Source: Echinococcus granulosus
Lineage: Eukaryota > Platyhelminthes > Cestoda > Cyclophyllidea > Taeniidae
Direction: 5' to 3'
NCBI RefSeq assembly: GCF_000524195.1
Contig: NW_020170390.1
Coordinates: 1,583,560-1,647,559, forward strand
Length of the DNA stretch: 64,000 nucleotides
Shown one piece after another: positions 42,101 to 47,640 of this stretch. The notes beneath the pieces were generated by a model. It did not search any database. It was given only the letters and a program-made list of their open reading frames with translations, and was not told the origin of the DNA. Each line of letters opens with the position of its first letter. Position 1 is the stretch's first letter. Both the position numbers and the translations under genes were made by a program.

Positions 42101-42366
42101 CCGACTGGACCTCACCGGCATTTGCGGACCCCGGGTCGAAAGTTATACATGCTAGTTTGAACCAGTCCGCTCCTGCCCTGTACTATCTCTTCTTCAGGGT
42201 CTCTTGCTACGAGGGTTTGCCCTGGTACACGACCACGAATTCCCAAGACTTTGACGTCTACCCTGTTGGCCGACAGCTTCAACAGGTCTCATACAGGGAT
42301 GACTCCAAACTCATCTTTCAGCATTCGTTCTACGTCTACATCTCCATCTCTAATTACCCCTTCTAA
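1..42366 (+). CDS. HMCN1: Hemicentin (giant Ig/TSP1/G2F/EGF/fibulin-C matrix protein), 5'-truncated by window
   Basis: Sixty-three exons join through GT-AG introns into one frame of about 3,805 codons ending in TAA at 42364-42366; every exon phase matches its neighbour. Domain order is partial Ig, 27 Ig I-set, six TSP1, nidogen G2F-like, seven cb-EGF plus a half-EGF exon, then a fibulin-type C-terminal domain. That order is diagnostic of hemicentin (fibulin-6, HMCN1/2, C. elegans him-4), a secreted matrix protein that forms tracks and basement-membrane linkages between tissues. The vertebrate protein has 44 Ig domains and six TSP1; here the VWA domain and the first Ig domains are off the left edge. 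Almost all domain boundaries fall at phase-1 introns, the usual signature of shuffled extracellular modules. Exon coordinates are given in the domain entries below. No disabling mutation was seen, so the gene looks functional. Confidence 0.95.
533..1434 (+). CDS. HMCN1: Hemicentin Ig domain 1 (contains RGD)
   Basis: Exons 533-761 and 1343-1434; phase 1 in, phase 1 out. B-strand Cys in LMCTVF, core Trp in INWYRGD, F-strand YICEAE. An Arg-Gly-Asp tripeptide follows the core Trp (646-654). The 581-nt intron between the exons shows nothing recognisable. Confidence 0.9.
1573..2124 (+). CDS. HMCN1: Hemicentin Ig domain 2
   Basis: Exon 1573-1760 plus the first part of exon 2014-2253. Landmarks are [11 protein letters not shown], core Trp in ISWSF and F-strand YSCFAVN. 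The second exon runs on into the next Ig domain without an intron at the boundary. Confidence 0.9.
2125..2554 (+). CDS. HMCN1: Hemicentin Ig domain 3
   Basis: Second part of exon 2014-2253 and exon 2407-2554. Landmarks are [17 protein letters not shown]-strand WTCVAEN. Ends in phase 1 before a gtaagt donor. Confidence 0.9.
2723..3445 (+). CDS. HMCN1: Hemicentin Ig domain 4
   Basis: Exons 2723-2920 and 3350-3445. Landmarks are [17 protein letters not shown]-strand FVCEASN. The intervening 429-nt intron holds no other feature. Confidence 0.9.
3925..4326 (+). CDS. HMCN1: Hemicentin Ig domain 5
   Basis: Exons 3925-4118 and 4245-4326. Landmarks are [17 protein letters not shown]-strand YTCVAHN. 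The first exon ends at a gtatgc donor in phase 0. Confidence 0.9.
4940..5239 (+). CDS. HMCN1: Hemicentin Ig domain 6 (single exon)
   Basis: The whole domain is in one 300-nt exon, phase 1 to phase 1. Landmarks are [19 protein letters not shown]-strand FTCSAIN. Confidence 0.92.
5610..6133 (+). CDS. HMCN1: Hemicentin Ig domain 7
   Basis: Exons 5610-5791 and 6034-6133. Landmarks are [20 protein letters not shown]-strand YECRAEN. The second exon opens with an unusually charged run (EIRGEREEE). Confidence 0.9.
6211..6724 (+). CDS. HMCN1: Hemicentin Ig domain 8
   Basis: Exons 6211-6445 and 6660-6724. Landmarks are [19 protein letters not shown]-strand YTCIGRN. The internal intron is phase 2. Confidence 0.9.
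6799..7814 (+). CDS. HMCN1: Hemicentin Ig domain 9
   Basis: Exons 6799-6952 and 7693-7814, joined in phase 2 across a 740-nt intron. Landmarks are [17 protein letters not shown]-strand YTCIAEN. The acceptor before 7693 has a weak pyrimidine tract, so that boundary is the least certain part. Confidence 0.85.
8206..8223. repeat. Perfect palindrome in hemicentin intron
   Basis: A perfect palindrome in the intron between Ig 9 and Ig 10; with one further base each side it is TATTCACAGTACTGTGAATA (8205-8224). Confidence 0.8.
8357..8849 (+). CDS. HMCN1: Hemicentin Ig domain 10
   Basis: Exons 8357-8506 and 8715-8849. Landmarks are [19 protein letters not shown]-strand YKCEAEN. The first exon uses a non-consensus gttaga donor. 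Confidence 0.88.
9367..9705 (+). CDS. HMCN1: Hemicentin Ig domain 11 (single exon)
   Basis: One exon. The start at 9367 is chosen because it follows a strong pyrimidine-rich acceptor and restores phase 1; the frame is open further upstream to 9264. Landmarks are [19 protein letters not shown]-strand YTCIATN. A loop between strands C and E is longer than in neighbours. Confidence 0.9.
10262..10624 (+). CDS. HMCN1: Hemicentin Ig domain 12
   Basis: Exons 10262-10380 and 10462-10624. Landmarks are [19 protein letters not shown] across the junction, F-strand YTCTATN. The second exon ends in phase 1 before gtgcgt. Confidence 0.9.
10952..11626 (+). CDS. HMCN1: Hemicentin Ig domain 13
   Basis: Exons 10952-11133 and 11524-11626. 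Landmarks are [19 protein letters not shown]-strand YRCVVSN. The intron that follows holds a separate gene. Confidence 0.9.
12717..12775 (+). promoter_or_regulatory. Possible promoter and 5-codon uORF of the nested gene
   Basis: A TATA-like TATAGAT lies at 12717-12723 and an inverted CCAAT (ATTGG) at 12700-12704, about 60-80 nt before the nested ATG. Within the presumed leader, ATG at 12758 opens a five-codon ORF that stops at TAA 12773-12775, three nucleotides before the main start at 12779. These are motif matches only; short motifs of this kind occur by chance in AT-rich DNA. Confidence 0.3.
12779..13210 (+). CDS. Nested intronless gene: small secreted protein with two six-cysteine modules
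   Basis: A 143-residue ORF lies entirely inside the hemicentin intron 11627-13644, on the same strand. Residues 1-15 form a hydrophobic signal peptide. Two modules follow, residues 33-62 and 107-136, each with cysteines spaced exactly C-x4-C-x9-C-x4-C-x3-C-x4-C; this gives Cys33/38/48/53/57/62 and Cys107/112/122/127/131/136. Both share a G-x-F core before the third Cys and an ICxxxxC ending. The linker (residues 63-106) is Cys-free; N-glycosylation sequons fall at Asn93 and at Asn106, just before module 2. Twelve cysteines in total predict a disulfide-rich extracellular protein. A poly(A) signal lies 33 nt after the stop. I do not recognise the family and assign no function. Confidence 0.8.
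   Translation: MRALAILAVIVLTAAKPQLKHFSQSGRLVFAGCGKPICKSGEFRGFNCYLGKCSVICFEGGCFENDISPVEDLTDRGIHVHVTQDGGNKKSSNETVSLPLFVGYSNCTTDFCSHGSFESYDCKDGLCSLICKGDNCYQLEITE
13243..13248 (+). terminator. Poly(A) signal of the nested gene
   Basis: AATAAA lies 33 nt after the TAA stop of the nested ORF, inside the hemicentin intron. It supports an independent short transcript rather than a hemicentin exon. Confidence 0.6.
13645..13926 (+). CDS. HMCN1: Hemicentin Ig domain 14 (single exon)
   Basis: One phase 1-1 exon after a strong acceptor. Landmarks are [19 protein letters not shown]-strand YSCIASS. Confidence 0.92.
14177..14709 (+). CDS. HMCN1: Hemicentin Ig domain 15
   Basis: Exons 14177-14330 and 14579-14709, joined in phase 2. 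Landmarks are [19 protein letters not shown]-strand FRCVASN. Confidence 0.9.
14779..15349 (+). CDS. HMCN1: Hemicentin Ig domain 16 (core Trp replaced)
   Basis: Exons 14779-15002 and 15235-15349. [11 protein letters not shown] is followed by LSFTRSE where the core Trp should be, so the Trp is Phe. The F-strand YQCNASN is normal. Confidence 0.88.
15679..15963 (+). CDS. HMCN1: Hemicentin Ig domain 17 (single exon)
   Basis: One exon. Landmarks are [22 protein letters not shown]-strand YKCIASN. The acceptor is atcaag, weaker than usual, but phase fits. Confidence 0.9.
16093..16410 (+). CDS. HMCN1: Hemicentin Ig domain 18 (single exon)
   Basis: One phase 1-1 exon. Landmarks are [19 protein letters not shown]-strand YACMASN. 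It carries a longer Ser/Thr-rich loop between strands C' and E. Confidence 0.92.
16759..17055 (+). CDS. HMCN1: Hemicentin Ig domain 19 (single exon)
   Basis: One exon. The B-strand is [14 protein letters not shown] (a sequon NST replaces the usual G-x-P turn), followed by IVWTKDG and F-strand YRCEAKN. Confidence 0.92.
17175..17465 (+). CDS. HMCN1: Hemicentin Ig domain 20 (single exon)
   Basis: One exon. Landmarks are [19 protein letters not shown]-strand YRCIAHN. Confidence 0.92.
17545..17895 (+). CDS. HMCN1: Hemicentin Ig domain 21
   Basis: Exons 17545-17701 and 17783-17895, joined in phase 2. Landmarks are [19 protein letters not shown]-strand YTCTATN. Confidence 0.9.
17968..18371 (+). 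CDS. HMCN1: Hemicentin Ig domain 22
   Basis: Exons 17968-18140 and 18266-18371. Landmarks are [18 protein letters not shown]-strand YRCSASN. Confidence 0.9.
18486..18979 (+). CDS. HMCN1: Hemicentin Ig domain 23
   Basis: Exons 18486-18681 and 18897-18979, joined in phase 2. Landmarks are [20 protein letters not shown]-strand WICVARN. Confidence 0.9.
19065..19470 (+). CDS. HMCN1: Hemicentin Ig domain 24
   Basis: Exons 19065-19255 and 19386-19470. Landmarks are [19 protein letters not shown]-strand YFCIASI. Confidence 0.9.
19547..19893 (+). CDS. HMCN1: Hemicentin Ig domain 25
   Basis: Exons 19547-19681 and 19762-19893. Landmarks are [19 protein letters not shown]-strand YACIATN. The internal intron is in phase 1. 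Confidence 0.9.
20182..20525 (+). CDS. HMCN1: Hemicentin Ig domain 26
   Basis: Exons 20182-20369 and 20444-20525. Landmarks are [19 protein letters not shown]-strand YQCIAAN. The B-C turn lacks the usual proline pair. Confidence 0.9.
20602..22087 (+). CDS. HMCN1: Hemicentin Ig domain 27 (last Ig)
   Basis: Exon 20602-20773 and the first part of exon 21985-22158, joined in phase 2 across a 1.2-kb intron. Landmarks are [19 protein letters not shown]-strand YHCVASS. The second exon runs on directly into the first TSP1 repeat. Confidence 0.9.
21001..21170 (+). repeat. Dispersed repeat copy A (hemicentin intron)
   Basis: Shares the ordered blocks GAAGGCATAATRCTC, CAGAATACGTACTGTTAA, CTGCCATGAGCCGGAGGCCA, ACAATG and GAGTGGC with the copies at 25731, 52295 and (inverted) 47505. 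Not coding. Edges are approximate. The family could be a SINE, a terminal-repeat miniature retrotransposon or another non-autonomous element; no tRNA-like promoter box was recognised. Confidence 0.6.
22088..27150 (+). CDS. HMCN1: Hemicentin TSP1 repeat 1
   Basis: End of exon 21985-22158 (from 22088) plus 27054-27150, joined in phase 2 across a 4.9-kb intron, the largest in the gene here. WSEWMPW carries the C-mannosylation pattern and CSATCG the O-fucosylation pattern; the repeat closes with CLQAFCP. Confidence 0.9.
22159..27053 (+). other. Largest hemicentin intron (4.9 kb)
   Basis: GT-AG intron between the two halves of TSP1 repeat 1. It holds dispersed repeat copy B (25731-25906), a small hairpin at 24038-24053 and some isolated ORFs (for example 25426-25746, 26441-26665) that I do not regard as genes. 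Otherwise it is AT-rich without recognisable content. Confidence 0.7.
25731..25906 (+). repeat. Dispersed repeat copy B (hemicentin intron)
   Basis: Best preserved copy: blocks AAGGCATGCATAATACTCGG, GCAGAATAATGTACTGTTAA, CTACTGGCATGACCCGGAAG, GTACAATGGCGGAGCCC in the same order as copies A and D. The centre contains a short palindromic stretch around GTACTGTTAACGTAC. Not coding. Confidence 0.65.
27151..28799 (+). CDS. HMCN1: Hemicentin TSP1 repeat 2
   Basis: End of exon 27054-27267 (from 27151) and start of exon 28743-28943 (to 28799). WGSWGPW and CSSTCG are both intact. The 28743 start gives [12 protein letters not shown] after a GGK ending, the canonical TSP1 continuation. Confidence 0.92.
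28800..29478 (+). CDS. HMCN1: Hemicentin TSP1 repeat 3
   Basis: 28800-28943 and 29449-29478. WSSWGPW, CSRTCG, then GPESQ joins [10 protein letters not shown] in phase 0. Confidence 0.92.
29479..29656 (+). CDS. HMCN1: Hemicentin TSP1 repeat 4
   Basis: Second part of exon 29449-29656. WGQWSAW and CSKSCG are intact; the repeat closes with CQENPCP and ends in phase 1. Confidence 0.92.
30964..31151 (+). CDS. HMCN1: Hemicentin TSP1 repeat 5
   Basis: First part of the 438-nt exon 30964-31401. WSNWSSW is intact, but the fucosylation site position reads CVGRCG, without Ser/Thr. The repeat closes with SEPCP. Confidence 0.9.
31176..31401 (+). CDS. HMCN1: Hemicentin TSP1 repeat 6 (divergent)
   Basis: Same exon as repeat 5, with no intron between them. 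WSSWSAW is present, but CVPDC is followed by an acidic/Gly insertion ([10 protein letters not shown]) before RRHRTRNC. The last Cys pair lies in [13 protein letters not shown]. Confidence 0.85.
32200..35241 (+). CDS. HMCN1: Hemicentin nidogen G2F-like module
   Basis: Exons 32200-32420, 33127-33436 and 34924-35241. This roughly 280-residue stretch sits between the TSP1 repeats and the EGF domains, exactly where hemicentins carry the G2F beta-barrel shared with nidogen. It opens with [12 protein letters not shown], has a long strand-rich middle ([23 protein letters not shown]) and closes with VCPEGFEI and LDYC just before the first EGF. Position and pattern make the call; only a profile search would prove the fold. 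The introns of 706 and 1,487 nt contain nothing recognised. Confidence 0.85.
35328..35452 (+). CDS. HMCN1: Hemicentin cb-EGF domain 1
   Basis: First part of exon 35328-35600. Calcium-binding start DVNEC, six Cys, and the Asn-hydroxylation pattern C-x-N-x4-Y-x-C ([10 protein letters not shown]). Confidence 0.93.
35453..35600 (+). CDS. HMCN1: Hemicentin cb-EGF domain 2 (long last loop)
   Basis: Second part of exon 35328-35600. DIDEC start, C-x-N-x4-F-x-C present, but the fifth Cys is displaced (CVQGC) and the last loop is [13 protein letters not shown], as in the atypical EGFs of fibulins. Confidence 0.9.
36755..36874 (+). CDS. HMCN1: Hemicentin cb-EGF domain 3
   Basis: One phase 1-1 exon. 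[17 protein letters not shown], closing HCQ. The 1,154-nt intron before it is featureless to me. Confidence 0.93.
37319..37464 (+). CDS. HMCN1: Hemicentin cb-EGF domain 4
   Basis: First part of exon 37319-37588. DIDEC and [10 protein letters not shown], then a displaced Cys (RQVC) and a lengthened last loop. Confidence 0.92.
37465..37588 (+). CDS. HMCN1: Hemicentin cb-EGF domain 5
   Basis: Second part of exon 37319-37588. [17 protein letters not shown], closing HSC. Confidence 0.92.
38424..38486 (+). CDS. HMCN1: Hemicentin half-EGF exon
   Basis: A 63-nt phase 1-1 exon after a strong acceptor (ttcctctctctag). It encodes [15 protein letters not shown], which looks like only the last loop of an EGF domain and has two Cys. 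Being symmetric, it can be skipped without changing frame. Confidence 0.8.
38746..38874 (+). CDS. HMCN1: Hemicentin cb-EGF domain 6
   Basis: One phase 1-1 exon. [17 protein letters not shown], closing LC. Confidence 0.93.
39503..39629 (+). CDS. HMCN1: Hemicentin cb-EGF domain 7 (last; ends in the next exon)
   Basis: Starts DTNEC; the hydroxylation pattern is broken ([10 protein letters not shown] has His at the aromatic position). Ends in phase 2 at 39629 and is completed by the first codons of exon 41289 (QSC). The 1,659-nt intron that follows holds nothing recognised. Confidence 0.9.
41289..42366 (+). CDS. HMCN1: Hemicentin fibulin-type C-terminal domain and stop
   Basis: Exons 41289-41439 and 42007-42366. 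After the last EGF cysteines, the sequence carries [17 protein letters not shown] and ends [16 protein letters not shown]. This is the pattern of the C-terminal globular domain shared by fibulins and hemicentins, which follows the EGF array and closes the protein. Confidence 0.92.
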
Positions 42367-42477
42367 CTGCATGCCATTTAAGTGTAGCCCTTAACTTCTC
42401 GCTTGATTGGTCAGTTATTGCTGTGCGTATGCATTTCCACGTGCGTGACCCTGTATCTTAATATGTTACATCTAGGA

Positions 42478-42483
42478 AATAAA
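42478..42483 (+). terminator. HMCN1: Hemicentin poly(A) signal
   Basis: AATAAA 112 nt after the stop codon, the first canonical signal downstream on the + strand. Confidence 0.6.
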
Positions 42484-45393
42484 TCAACAGCACTTCGTGC
42501 ACCCCTTATGTCTGCTTTGTTGAATTGGAGAGTGGAAGAGCTTATGCTTCCCAGCTTAAAGACACTGAGATGGTTCTATGAGGGTACTGGAGCTCTTTCG
42601 TCCTCTTCTTACCTTTTGTAAAGCGAATAACAGAGAAAATCACTTTATGGAATTCCAGTAAATATGGGGATCCTAAGACCTCACAGAGCAACTATCAGGT
42701 GACGATTTACCTTAACGCAATAAAATTGTCGAAATGTTATTTAGCAAGACTTGTCAAAACCTTATCAGCGAAGTTGAAAATTCAACAATGATCAAACCAC
42801 AGCGGTTGTTAGTAAGACTTTTAGCTAGTTAACATAGAAAGTGGGAAAGAACCAAAAGCTTCTCACTCCTAGACTTCGTACATCAAGGTGCCTATCATCA
42901 AAAGTTGTGTGACTTAGGCCCTTGTTACGTGACGGCTTAATTACCAGAGCGCGGAAGAGTCACCCAAAAGTTCATTTAAATCACGTAAATCTGCACATCG
43001 GGCTGGTCAATCGAAATTATGCTTAACAGCAATTTCTATTCCCCCATTCTACAAGTCCCACGTCCAACCGTTTTTGCATTCATGTGAATAACAGAGATAT
43101 TGATGGCAGGATCTGCATTTATTTTTTTTTAAACAAATCAGACATTTCTCCCACCCTCTTTCACATGTTCGTTCGAGAGTAAAAAGAACAAATCTTGCGC
43201 CTATGATTGTAATTGTTAGAATGCAGGCATGCGGGGACCCATCGTGCAAAGATAGACAGCTGAAGCAGGAATACGCATGTGCGTTGGCGGCCTCCTCGCT
43301 CAATGCAGACAATCGGAGCGCTCGAGTCTAGCGAATGACCACATGTGGCTGAAGGATAAGGTAGAGCTGTACTCATGCGATTCGAGGCGCTGATTGGTTT
43401 CTATTCATCATCTCTACTTAGCATTGTCTGGAGACCGACCATGACTCATACACATGCTTGGGCATTCTCGGCCATGCACTCACGCAGATAAACAAACGGT
43501 TTGTCAAACCGTTGGGCATGTGGGAGGCGGGGTGCGGTCACTTGGCGTTGCTTGATTCCTGTCCGCTGTAGCCGGATCTTATCAGGGCGATGACACAGTG
43601 ATGCTGCATCGTCTTGTGGAAACTATGCAAATGATTTCCAAATCCAACACCATACACTAGGCGAAAAAACAAATTTATTATTATAAATTCCTCAAAGTTA
43701 ATGCTGAATACTGTAGCAGGTCTTACCAAAACAATTGGCTTAGTTGAGTGCGTCAACTACTCTAGCGTAAAAGCTTAGCGGGGATATTCTTTTGTCGTAG
43801 GTCCTAAAGAATGACGAATATATCTGTTATTCGTAATACAACTATTTAGCATTAGGTTTCTCGAAACACCAAACAAGTGGGTGAATTTATAAACCCCAAA
43901 AAGTATGTGCGAAAGCGACTAGTGCCTTTGTATTGTTTGTTCTACCATAAGCAACGCGGGTGTTTTGTAAGTGAGTTCACCTCCTCATCACGGGTAGCGC
44001 TCTCCTCCGTTCACTTCTCCACTTGGCAGCTCAGACAGGATCCCATGCCCTTGAAACATTATACGAGTGACACAATTCTGAAAGCTTTTTGATGCAAATA
44101 AATATGGTGCGATTTGCATTTTCATGTTTTTCACATTTTTAATTTGACTAGTCAAACAATCGGTTTAACCCAAGATGCTGAATTGTAGTTTTTTAATGAA
44201 GCAAGATAAACTTAGTGTGTCTGCATAGAGGAGACGCAAAGAAATCATCCCCGTGGCTAAATCCAATTGAGGTGTGCACATCGCCACCTTTGCCATTACC
44301 TTCGGCGAAGTTCAAAGTATGATATACTTAAATTTGTAAATTACTGAAATTCTAAAAAAAGGTTCCCACTTTTTAATTAACGTTATTTCCTTATGGTCTC
44401 TCTTTTATGGGGTGTGTAATTCTGAAATTATGGCTGCTAGTAATGAATTAAATGAAGCAAATTAAGCGTCACCTGACCATCTCCAATTGACCCGGAGCCT
44501 CAATCTTAACGATGCCCTAGAGACGTGTAGTAGATAGGAGTACTTAATGCCTTATACAATACTCGGCAGTTCATTTTATTTTGCCTTTCGGTAGCTGGTG
44601 AATATCTCGTGCCAAAACTGACTAAATTTATTGTCCAACTCCGTGCAGTACAAAAGGAAGTAGTTTCGGTAGTGACAACACAAAACTCCACGAAAACACT
44701 TTTTTCAAGCCAAGCTTTTCACTAAGTCATTTTGTCATCCACCTCTCAGCGTAGGTTATCCCTTACCCTTCATAGCGATATCACTATCAAATCATTTAAG
44801 GAATTAAAACATCACTTTTCTATACTTGAATATCTATACTGTGGTATAAATAAATTTCTCATATTTCCGCTTTAGAATGTAAAGCATAACGATTTTCGAC
44901 ATCTGCCATAAATTAATGAAATACCATTTGTTAAAGTGAAAAATCAGATCATTTTCAGCCCTTTAGGGGTAGAGCCATTACCGAAGTGGTTCATTGTGCT
45001 AAGCCTCTCTCAATTATAGCGATTCCTTGCCGTGTACTGTATAATAGAGAAAAATTACTCCCTCTTACTCATAGGGTAGTTATTACCATTACCTGGGCAC
45101 TTACATGCACGACTTGCCTTGTTGTCTTAAGTCGTCTAGCTTATCTACAACTTCCTTTATGTTTATTTGAACCATTATTTGTAAAGAAGCTTAAGCATTA
45201 GGATTTTCGGGAGAAATGAAAGGGGATTAAACAGTCCGACGATGTGTTCAACCAACTAATGCCTCAAGTAAAGCAAAATGTTTAATTTATCAGTATTACT
45301 TATATAAGAAGATTTCGTGCATCCCACGTTGCAATTAATTGCGAACGTTTCTCAACTCATAATTTAGGGTTGATTAAATACTTTTGCTACCAG
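42484..45393. other. Intergenic region, no gene recognised
   Basis: About 2.9 kb after the hemicentin poly(A) signal. Short ORFs occur on both strands, none with homology I recognise or consistent exon structure. Confidence 0.5.
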
Positions 45394-45659
45394 GGGATGC
45401 CCCAGAAGGAACTCGACCATCGCAGTTCATGCGCTCATTTGCATCTGCAGTCTTTGGTTACCCAAATTCGCAGATATGTGAGTACGTCTGGTGAATAGTC
45501 TAAAACATGATCCAAATGTCACCCTCGAGACAATCCTTGAGAGGTATCAAAGTCCAGCCAGTCTACAGCGCTACGCCACTTTGGTTCAGGCTGGGAGCCG
45601 AGACAGTTCTAAAGTCTGTGCCGTACGGCAGCCCAACCACCTCACTTCACGGTAACCCA
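45394..45659 (+). pseudogene. Coding-looking segment with a frameshift, unrecognised
   Basis: After a good acceptor (acttttgctaccag), 45394-45477 is open in one frame (DAPEGTRPSQFMRSF ...) up to a gtgagt donor. From about 45482 a second frame is open to 45657 (RLVNSLKHDPNVTLETIL ...), reading like a helical protein. The two frames overlap without room for an intron, so this is either a damaged exon, an assembly indel, or two unrelated chance ORFs. No family was recognised. Confidence 0.3.
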
Positions 45660-47504
45660 GTAAGTCGAAATCTACCTGACAGCACATCAACCAACACACT
45701 ACCACCAAGGACAAGATAAGGCCTCCTTCTCTGTGCCTACATTATTTTACTAGACATCAACTGAAAGCAATAATTCATCGTTTGAAAATAACACCAACTG
45801 TCGTGGCTGTTTTGATCGATTTGATTGCTGACTGAGAGAGAGATAAAGTCATTCATTCTCAGACCAAGGAAGTTTCCGTTTGTCTTATTGTTTTAGACTC
45901 AACCAATCTGCGAGTGACACAATGTGGCACAATTATTTATCATAAGCTGAGGTAGAGCATATGCCACACTTTTATGACAATGGTGGTAGTCAAGTTAATG
46001 GCAGTAGTTGATTTGTCATAATTCATTTATTAGCGTCTGTGTTCCACTACCTATTTACACTTTGACCGTTAAACAGTGGAGAAAAAGCAGATGAATTATA
46101 GCAATGGAAATTTTAGAAGAGGTGTGTACAAAGTTCCGTTAAGAGTCTAATATATTTGGCTCCTCCATGCTATTTAAATGAGTAAAGAAAAGGACTTGCT
46201 CCTAACTGCTTCCTTGAGTTATCTTGCTTCCTCATCTAAATTGTAAAAAAAAATATTCGAAACACAAAGAAATTTCGCCCACACAATACTCTTGAGCGAA
46301 GCTTAACATTTCCTATCAGTTATGCCCTGAACTTGCCTCCATCAAAAATAGATTTTGTACAAAAACATTAGCTCGGTGATGTTGGCATAAATAAGTCGTT
46401 ATGCTTGGCTGATATCACCAACTCCATACTGTGGTACATAGCATGATTACGCCAGGAAGCATCCCATCGCATTGTCAGCGGAGCTGACTTTGTCATAGGC
46501 CATCCGAACCTTCAGCGCTTTCGTGGAAAGGGGAAAATCATAAGACGAGGTATTTTGCATGTTCGTGCCGTGATAAACAGTGGAGGTAGCTAAGCTAATA
46601 CGAGGGTTGTACGAGGATGAAACAGCATTTAATAACTCCGTTTAGCTAATTTGCAAAAACAAATTGAGTTCGGGATTCGTAAAACATCCTTCCAATTTTT
46701 CGAGACCTTCAGGGCACGTAAGTTTTCTAGTTGTGTGACCTACAATTTAATGAATCTAGGCAGCCCCTCCTTGACTGCTTTGATAGGACGGCTAAACAGA
46801 CACACCGCCACCATGAGACGCCTTCTAATTAACCAACTTACATGCGGTTTATTGCAAGATTGAAAGGCTTGAATAAAAGACCAAAAGCACATATATTATG
46901 AGTATTTTTCTAGCATTAGTTTATTTACTAATTTTATCTCTCTATAGGTGCGCAGTTTGTTAAGAAATTGAAACAGCCATTCAACCCAAACATCCTTTTC
47001 AGAAATAAGAACACTGCTGCCAGCACATTTTGAGAGGGGAGGAACAGTGGATAGCAGATTTACCTACGAGTACCAAAGCTGTGAGGTAGGTACTAATCGT
47101 ATTGGTAAGCTATTTAATTGACCAAAATATGCTTGAAGCGATTAACCGTGAAATGTTTCACCCTCACGCTGGGATACATTAGGTCACTTGCTCTATTACC
47201 TGCGGTATCACTTGAAGGTTGAAGGTTATTTAGCATATCATGACAGGTAATTTTGGCACCAAATGCATTTGAGATATCGGGACACTTTGGAGCCAATCAT
47301 CAAATTTCATCCTGTTGGTAAAGGCCAAAACAACTTTTTTAAATCTAAGCATATACTGCAAAGTACTTCCATCTATTCAATATTAAGTTGAGCCATCAAA
47401 CAGGAATTCAAGGACAGAAGGCTGTCTCAGGCTTCAAGAATTTTGTTTATACATTTTACTGTAATATTTGGGTTATTTGTTTAACCCTTCGTTTTTGGTT
47501 TCGC

Positions 47505-47640
47505 AGGCATATTAAGGCTCTGTGTGTATTCTTCCGCTGGGCAGCATGACCTTTGCGTCATGCCAGTAGGCCCCAACCCTTCCGTGCGTTGGCAATACAT
47601 ATTCTGCCCCACTATCTTGTCTTCCTTCGTCTCCGGGGCG
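47505..47640 (-). repeat. Dispersed repeat copy C (inverted)
   Basis: Read on the minus strand it gives CGAAGG, GCAGAATATGTATTGCCAA, CTACTGGCATGACGC and CTGCCCAGC in the same order as copies A, B and D. More diverged at its 3' side. Confidence 0.5.
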
